The notes under the pieces are model-generated. The model searched no databases. It saw nothing but the letters and a program-made list of their open reading frames with translations, and had not been told where the DNA came from. A stretch of DNA of 45,765 bases, from contig JAFTIH010000035.1 of NCBI GenBank assembly GCA_017456985.1, positions 1 to 45,765 on the forward strand. The letters are read 5' to 3'. The translations under genes were made by a program, and so were the position numbers. Origin of the DNA: Clostridia bacterium. Lineage in GTDB: Bacteria; Bacillota; Clostridia; Oscillospirales; CAG-272. Positions 41,674 through 45,765 of this stretch are shown here, in pieces. Numbering within the stretch: position 1 is the stretch's first letter; every line of letters begins with the position of its first letter.

Positions 41674-43077
41674 ATGCAAAAGATTCGTATCACAGACACC
41701 ACACTTCGCAAGGCAGACGAAACGGCGGAGGTCGCTTACAGCTTCCGCGAGAAGATCGAGATCGTCAAGACGCTTGACCGCATCGGCGTTGACGTGATCG
41801 AGCTTCCTCTTTTCCGCGCCACCCGTGCGGACGTGCTGTTGCTACATACCGTTCTTCCCATCGTAAAAAATGCGACGATCTCGCTGACGCTCGCAGAGCT
41901 TACCGAGGAAGCCGTCCGCGCGGCAGCCGAGGCACTTGGCGGTGCGAAAAACGCCCGCATCCATATCGCGCTCCCCGTATCGACGGTACAGATGGAATAT
42001 CATCTGCACAAAAAGCCCGATGCGGCGCTTGCACTGATCCGCACTCTCGTATCGCTCGCCTGCTCGCTCGTGGATGAGGTGGAATTTTCCGCACTTGACG
42101 CCACGCGTGCCGAGGCGGATTTCCTCACCGAGGCACTGTCCGCCGCTGCGACGGCAGGTGCGGGTATCTTGACCGTTTGTGACAGCGAGGGCAGTATGCT
42201 CCCCGACGAGTTCGTATCCTTCCTTTCCACGCTTCGCGCGGAGGTTCCCGCGCTGGCGGGCAAGGAGCTTTCCGTAGAGTCCTCGGATGCGATGCATATG
42301 GGATGCGCGCTTGCCGTTGCCGCCATCGGCGTGGGTGCGACCGTCGTGAAAACGGCAGTCGGTGCATCGGGTGCCACCCCTCTGCCCGCTTTTGCGGCAG
42401 TGCTGAAAATGCGCGGCGATTCGCTTGGCATCACCTCGTCGCTCAATGCGGCGTCTTTGGGCAAGACGGCAGAGAAGATCTACGCGATGGGCGGCGGTAA
42501 GACGGAAAAGGGTACTGCCCCCGAGGAAGAGAGTGCAGGCGATATTTGCCTGCGTAATACGGACGATGAGGCAACCGTCGCCGCCGCCGTTGCAACGCTG
42601 GGCTACGAGCTTTCCGAGGAGGATATGGCGCGCGTGTATGAGAGCTTCCGCCATCTTTCCGCGAAAAAGGATATTAACGCGCGTGAGCTTGACGTGATCG
42701 TCGCATCCGTCGCGCTTCAGGTCGCGCCCACCTATATTTTGCGCAATTACGTGATCACGAGCAGTAACGTGATCGCCGCCGCCGCACAGATCGAGCTGGA
42801 AAAGGATGGTGAGATCCTTCGCGGCGTCACGCTGGGTGACGGTCCCGTGGATGCCGCCTTCCGCGCTATCGAAGAGGTCGTGGGTACGCACTACGAGCTT
42901 GACGAGTTCCGCATCCGTGCGCTGACCGAGGGCAAGGACGCGATGAGTGAGACGGTCGTTCGTCTGCGCACGGGCGGCAAGGTCTATTCGGGCAGAGGTG
43001 TTTCCACCGATATTATCGGCGCGAGCATCCGTGCCTACATCAGCGCCCTCAACAAGATCTGTTTTGAAGAGGCGTAA
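41674..43077 (+). CDS. 2-isopropylmalate synthase-like protein with altered active site
   Basis: 467 residues: an HMGL-like TIM barrel (about 1-270), linker, and a complete LeuA C-terminal regulatory domain (LGDGPVDAAFRAIEEVVG; YSGRGVSTDIIGASIRAY). In active LeuA, the N-terminal motif is DTTLRDGxQ and a late strand gives HxHND, which bind the divalent metal. Here they read DTTLRKADE and ESSDAMHMG, so the Asp and both His ligands are gone. It is therefore unlikely to do the normal acetyl-CoA condensation, and its role is unknown. Ribosome site AGGAGG. It is 24 bp upstream of the fusion gene and in the same operon. Confidence 0.85.
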   Translation: MQKIRITDTTLRKADETAEVAYSFREKIEIVKTLDRIGVDVIELPLFRATRADVLLLHTVLPIVKNATISLTLAELTEEAVRAAAEALGGAKNARIHIALPVSTVQMEYHLHKKPDAALALIRTLVSLACSLVDEVEFSALDATRAEADFLTEALSAAATAGAGILTVCDSEGSMLPDEFVSFLSTLRAEVPALAGKELSVESSDAMHMGCALAVAAIGVGATVVKTAVGASGATPLPAFAAVLKMRGDSLGITSSLNAASLGKTAEKIYAMGGGKTEKGTAPEEESAGDICLRNTDDEATVAAAVATLGYELSEEDMARVYESFRHLSAKKDINARELDVIVASVALQVAPTYILRNYVITSSNVIAAAAQIELEKDGEILRGVTLGDGPVDAAFRAIEEVVGTHYELDEFRIRALTEGKDAMSETVVRLRTGGKVYSGRGVSTDIIGASIRAYISALNKICFEEA

Positions 43078-43101
43078 CCCTCTTACAAGGAGTAAACGAG
43101 T

Positions 43102-45579
43102 ATGAAGCTTTCATTTTCAACCAACCGCTGGAACGGTACCTCGATGGAGGAGTTTTTCCGTCTGGCGAAGGAATATCGCTTTGCGGGCGTCGAGATCCAC
43201 AGCGTCCGCGAATGCCCCGAGGAAAAGCGCACCGCCCTCTATCACGCGGCGGTGTCGGGCAACCTTTCCATTTGCTGTATTGACGTAGGGGAGTCGATCG
43301 GTGCCGCCGATCCCACCGCCGCGATGGCAGAGCTTGACGAAGCCGTTGCCGCCGCCGTGCGTCTGCACGCTCCTTACGTCCGCTTGCGCGCGGCAGACGA
43401 GGAGGGCGCCAAGGAAAACGCTGAGGCGTTCCTTAAAAAAGCCCTTCCCATCGCGCACAAGGCAGACGTGATCCTTCTGATCGAAACGGTGGGCGTTTAC
43501 GCCAACACCGCTACGCTGCGCGAAACGCTCAACGCGTTCGCCGACGATAACCTTGCGGCGCTCTGGGACTTCTATTATCCCTACACGGTAGCAGGGGAGA
43601 GCGCAGAGGACACCATTCGCAACCTCGGTGCCTACGTTTGCCACGTCCACGTCAAGGACGCGGACGGTGTGGGCGAATATCGCCCCGTGGGTGAGGGGAA
43701 GCTCCCCATCGCCGATTTTATGAACGCGCTCCGCTCCGTCAACTACGACGGCTTTCTCTCCGCCGAGTGGGACCCCGATTGGATGGAGGGTCTTGGCGAT
43801 GCGGATATCATCTTCCCGCACTACGTGACCTATATGTCCCGCTTCCGCGACCCCTCCAAGAACCGCGCCACGCTCTACGACAACAAAGCCAAGACGGGTA
43901 AGTTCGTCTGGAAGAAGGAGGCGCTGATCGAAAAGACCTTCGGCGAGGTGCTCGACACGATGGTGGAGCATTTCCCCGATCAGTACGCCTTCAAATATAC
44001 CACGCTTGACTATACGCGCACCTACGCCGAGTTCCGCGAGGACGTGGACACCTTCGCCCGCGCGCTCATTTCGATGGGTGTCAAGGCAGGCTCGCACGTT
44101 GCGGTGTGGGCGTCCAACGTCCCCGAGTGGTATATCGCTTTCTGGGCGACCACCAAGATCGGTGCGGTGCTCGTCACCGTCAACACCGCCTACAAGATCC
44201 ACGAGGCAGAGTACCTTTTGCGCCAGTCGGATACCCATACGCTGATTATGGAGAAGGGAAGCCGCGACTCGCACTACGACGAGATCATTGCCGAGCTTTG
44301 CCCCGAGCTTGCCGAATTAAAGCCGGGTGAGCCCTTGCACGCAAAGCGCCTGCCCTTCCTTCGCAACGTCATCACCGTTGGCTACAAGCAGAAGGGTTGC
44401 CTTGATTTCGAGGCGGCAACCGCCCGCGCGTCGCGCGTTCCCCGCGAGGAGGTCGCAAGACTTGCGGCGCAGGTGGACGTTCACGACGTTTGCAATATGC
44501 AATATACCTCGGGTACCACGGGCTTCCCCAAGGGCGTTATGCTGACGCACTACAACGTCGTCAATAACGGTAAGTGCATCGGCGACCGTATGGATCTTTC
44601 GACGGCGGACCGTATGATGATCCAAGTGCCTATGTTCCACTGCTTCGGTATGGTGCTGTCGATGACCGCGTCCATGACGCACGGCGTCACCGTTCAGCCC
44701 TTGCCCTACTTCTCCCCCAAATCGGCGCTTGCCTGCATCCACAACGAGCATATTACCGTGTTCCACGGCGTGCCGACGATGTTTATTGCTCTTTTAGAGC
44801 ATCCCAACTTCAAAAAGTCGGATTTCTCGTATATGCGTACGGGCATTATGGCGGGCTCGCCCTGCCCCATCTCGGTTATGCGTGACGTCGTTGATAAAAT
44901 GCATATGAGCGAGATCACCATCGTTTACGGACAGACCGAGGCATCCCCCGGCTGCACGATGAGCTCCACCGACGACCCGCTTGAGGTGCGTGTCGGCACG
45001 GTCGGACGCGCTCTGCCCGAGATCGAGTGCCGCATCGTGGATCCCGAAACGGGCGAGGAGCTTCCCGACAACGTGACGGGCGAGTTCGTGGCACGCGGCT
45101 ACAACATTATGAAGGGCTACTACAAGATGCCCGAGGCGACTGCCAAGGCGATCGATAAGGACGGCTGGCTCCATACGGGCGACCTGGCTTGCCGCACGCC
45201 CGAGGGCAACTACCGTATCACGGGACGCTTAAAGGATATGATCATCCGCGGCGGTGAAAACATCTACCCCAAGGAGATCGAGGAGTTTATCTACACCCAT
45301 CCCAAGGTGGGCGACGTACAGGTCATCGGCGTACCCGACGAGCAGTATGGCGAGGAGATCATGGCGTGCATCATTCTCAAAGAGGGTGAGAGCATGACCG
45401 AAAAGGAAATGAAGGATTATATTCTTGCCCATATGGCAAAGCACAAGGTGCCGCGCTATATTGAGTTCGTGACCGCCTTCCCGATGAATGCGGCGGGCAA
45501 GATCCTCAAATACAAAATGCGCGAGGATGCGATTGAAAAGCTTGGTTTGCAAAAAGCAGGTAAGATCGTAACCGCATAA
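43102..45579 (+). CDS. Fusion: xylose-isomerase-like TIM barrel plus AMP-forming acyl-CoA synthetase
   Basis: 825 residues. Residues 1-255 are an IolE/hydroxypyruvate-isomerase-like barrel (AP-endonuclease-2 fold), with the metal-ligand pattern of that fold visible: LIETVG, WDFYYP, HVHVKD, SAEWD. Residues about 265-825 are a fatty-acyl/medium-chain CoA ligase-type adenylating domain: YTSGTTGFPKG (about 467), YGQTEAS (about 612), HTGDLA, GRLKDMIIRGGENIYPKEIE, and C-terminal Lys in GKILKYK. No stop or frameshift separates the halves. It would activate a carboxylate with ATP and CoA, with the barrel perhaps isomerising a sugar-like substrate first. Ribosome site AAGGAG. Follows the LeuA-like gene; an amidohydrolase gene follows. 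Confidence 0.92.
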   Translation: MKLSFSTNRWNGTSMEEFFRLAKEYRFAGVEIHSVRECPEEKRTALYHAAVSGNLSICCIDVGESIGAADPTAAMAELDEAVAAAVRLHAPYVRLRAADEEGAKENAEAFLKKALPIAHKADVILLIETVGVYANTATLRETLNAFADDNLAALWDFYYPYTVAGESAEDTIRNLGAYVCHVHVKDADGVGEYRPVGEGKLPIADFMNALRSVNYDGFLSAEWDPDWMEGLGDADIIFPHYVTYMSRFRDPSKNRATLYDNKAKTGKFVWKKEALIEKTFGEVLDTMVEHFPDQYAFKYTTLDYTRTYAEFREDVDTFARALISMGVKAGSHVAVWASNVPEWYIAFWATTKIGAVLVTVNTAYKIHEAEYLLRQSDTHTLIMEKGSRDSHYDEIIAELCPELAELKPGEPLHAKRLPFLRNVITVGYKQKGCLDFEAATARASRVPREEVARLAAQVDVHDVCNMQYTSGTTGFPKGVMLTHYNVVNNGKCIGDRMDLSTADRMMIQVPMFHCFGMVLSMTASMTHGVTVQPLPYFSPKSALACIHNEHITVFHGVPTMFIALLEHPNFKKSDFSYMRTGIMAGSPCPISVMRDVVDKMHMSEITIVYGQTEASPGCTMSSTDDPLEVRVGTVGRALPEIECRIVDPETGEELPDNVTGEFVARGYNIMKGYYKMPEATAKAIDKDGWLHTGDLACRTPEGNYRITGRLKDMIIRGGENIYPKEIEEFIYTHPKVGDVQVIGVPDEQYGEEIMACIILKEGESMTEKEMKDYILAHMAKHKVPRYIEFVTAFPMNAAGKILKYKMREDAIEKLGLQKAGKIVTA

Positions 45580-45643
45580 ACCGAAAAAAGCAAACAATTC
45601 TTTACAAAATCAAGGTTTTAACAACCGGAAAGGACGGCTCGCG

Positions 45644-45765
45644 ATGCGCGTCGATGCCCACTGTCACGTCTATCCCGATAAGATCGCCTCACGCGCGGTC
45701 GCGGGGATCGGCTCCTTTTACGATATGCCGCTCGTTCACGCGGGTACGCTCTCGGATCTCGTTTC
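45644..45765 (+). CDS. Amidohydrolase-family protein, N-terminal fragment (runs off the window edge)
   Basis: 40 residues visible, MRVDAHCHVYPDKIASRA. DAHCHVYP is the metal-binding HxH start of amidohydrolase-2/TIM-barrel metal hydrolases. Ribosome site GAAAGGAC. 64 bp after the fusion gene on the same strand, so probably the third gene of that operon. Such enzymes include decarboxylases and lactonases as well as hydrolases; nothing more can be said. Confidence 0.8.
   Translation, partial: MRVDAHCHVYPDKIASRAVAGIGSFYDMPLVHAGTLSDLV

Overview
The window looks like chromosomal DNA of an anaerobic, fermentative, probably gut-associated Clostridia-type Firmicute. Pointers are a formate-THF ligase, a single-chain pyruvate:ferredoxin oxidoreductase, strong AGGAGG-type ribosome sites, sigmaA-type promoters (TTGACA, 17 bp, TGn-TATAAT), many perfect intrinsic terminators, an ECF vitamin transporter under a tetrahydrofolate riboswitch, and several polysaccharide or sugar genes. 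Genus cannot be fixed from this stretch. No transposase, integrase, phage gene or CRISPR array was seen.

Layout. 1-1.3 kb: 5' part of fhs, divergent from a Crp/Fnr regulator. 1.3-4.2 kb: 110-bp tandem repeats, then a three-gene nitrate/taurine/thiamine-precursor-like ABC importer. 4.2-8.6 kb: small polar protein, MFS transporter, then (minus strand) ribulokinase co-transcribed with an unusual regulator that has a sugar-sensing PBP1 domain in front of a C-terminal LuxR-type helix-turn-helix. 8.9-14.3 kb: DUF5107-TPR protein, a clan-A glycoside hydrolase and an aldose 1-epimerase, so 4.6-14.3 kb reads as an intracellular sugar/oligosaccharide utilisation region. 14.3-18.1 kb: unknown membrane protein, tRNA-Thr(GGT) with a damaged second copy of its 3' end, an MraY/WecA-type phosphotransferase and trpS. 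18.3-22.0 kb: nifJ.

22.2-32.5 kb is the most unusual part: two paralogous cassettes, each a 46-47 residue peptide (about 80% identical to each other) followed by a giant secreted protein with three LamG-like repeats and a shared C-terminal domain. The second giant protein also carries an alpha/beta-hydrolase (esterase-like) domain. About 6 kb further on (38.6-39.6 kb) lies a two-gene operon of an HprK-like kinase and a PqqD-like (RRE) protein. The peptides carry a YxxP motif like that bound by RRE domains in lasso-peptide leaders, so a RiPP-like peptide modification or export system tied to the giant surface proteins is a reasonable but unproven reading.

32.5-37.1 kb: folate ECF S-component behind a THF riboswitch with a co-transcribed unknown gene, then a 38-bp tandem repeat in the leader of an RsuA-type pseudouridine synthase gene and tex. 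37.3-41.2 kb: MsmK/UgpC-type ATPase, the kinase/PqqD pair, a Gly/Asn-tailed membrane protein and a CofE-like ligase homologue. 41.4-45.8 kb: a leader with a small ORF and terminator-like hairpin, then an operon of a LeuA-like protein that has lost its metal-binding residues, a TIM-barrel/acyl-CoA-synthetase fusion, and the start of an amidohydrolase.
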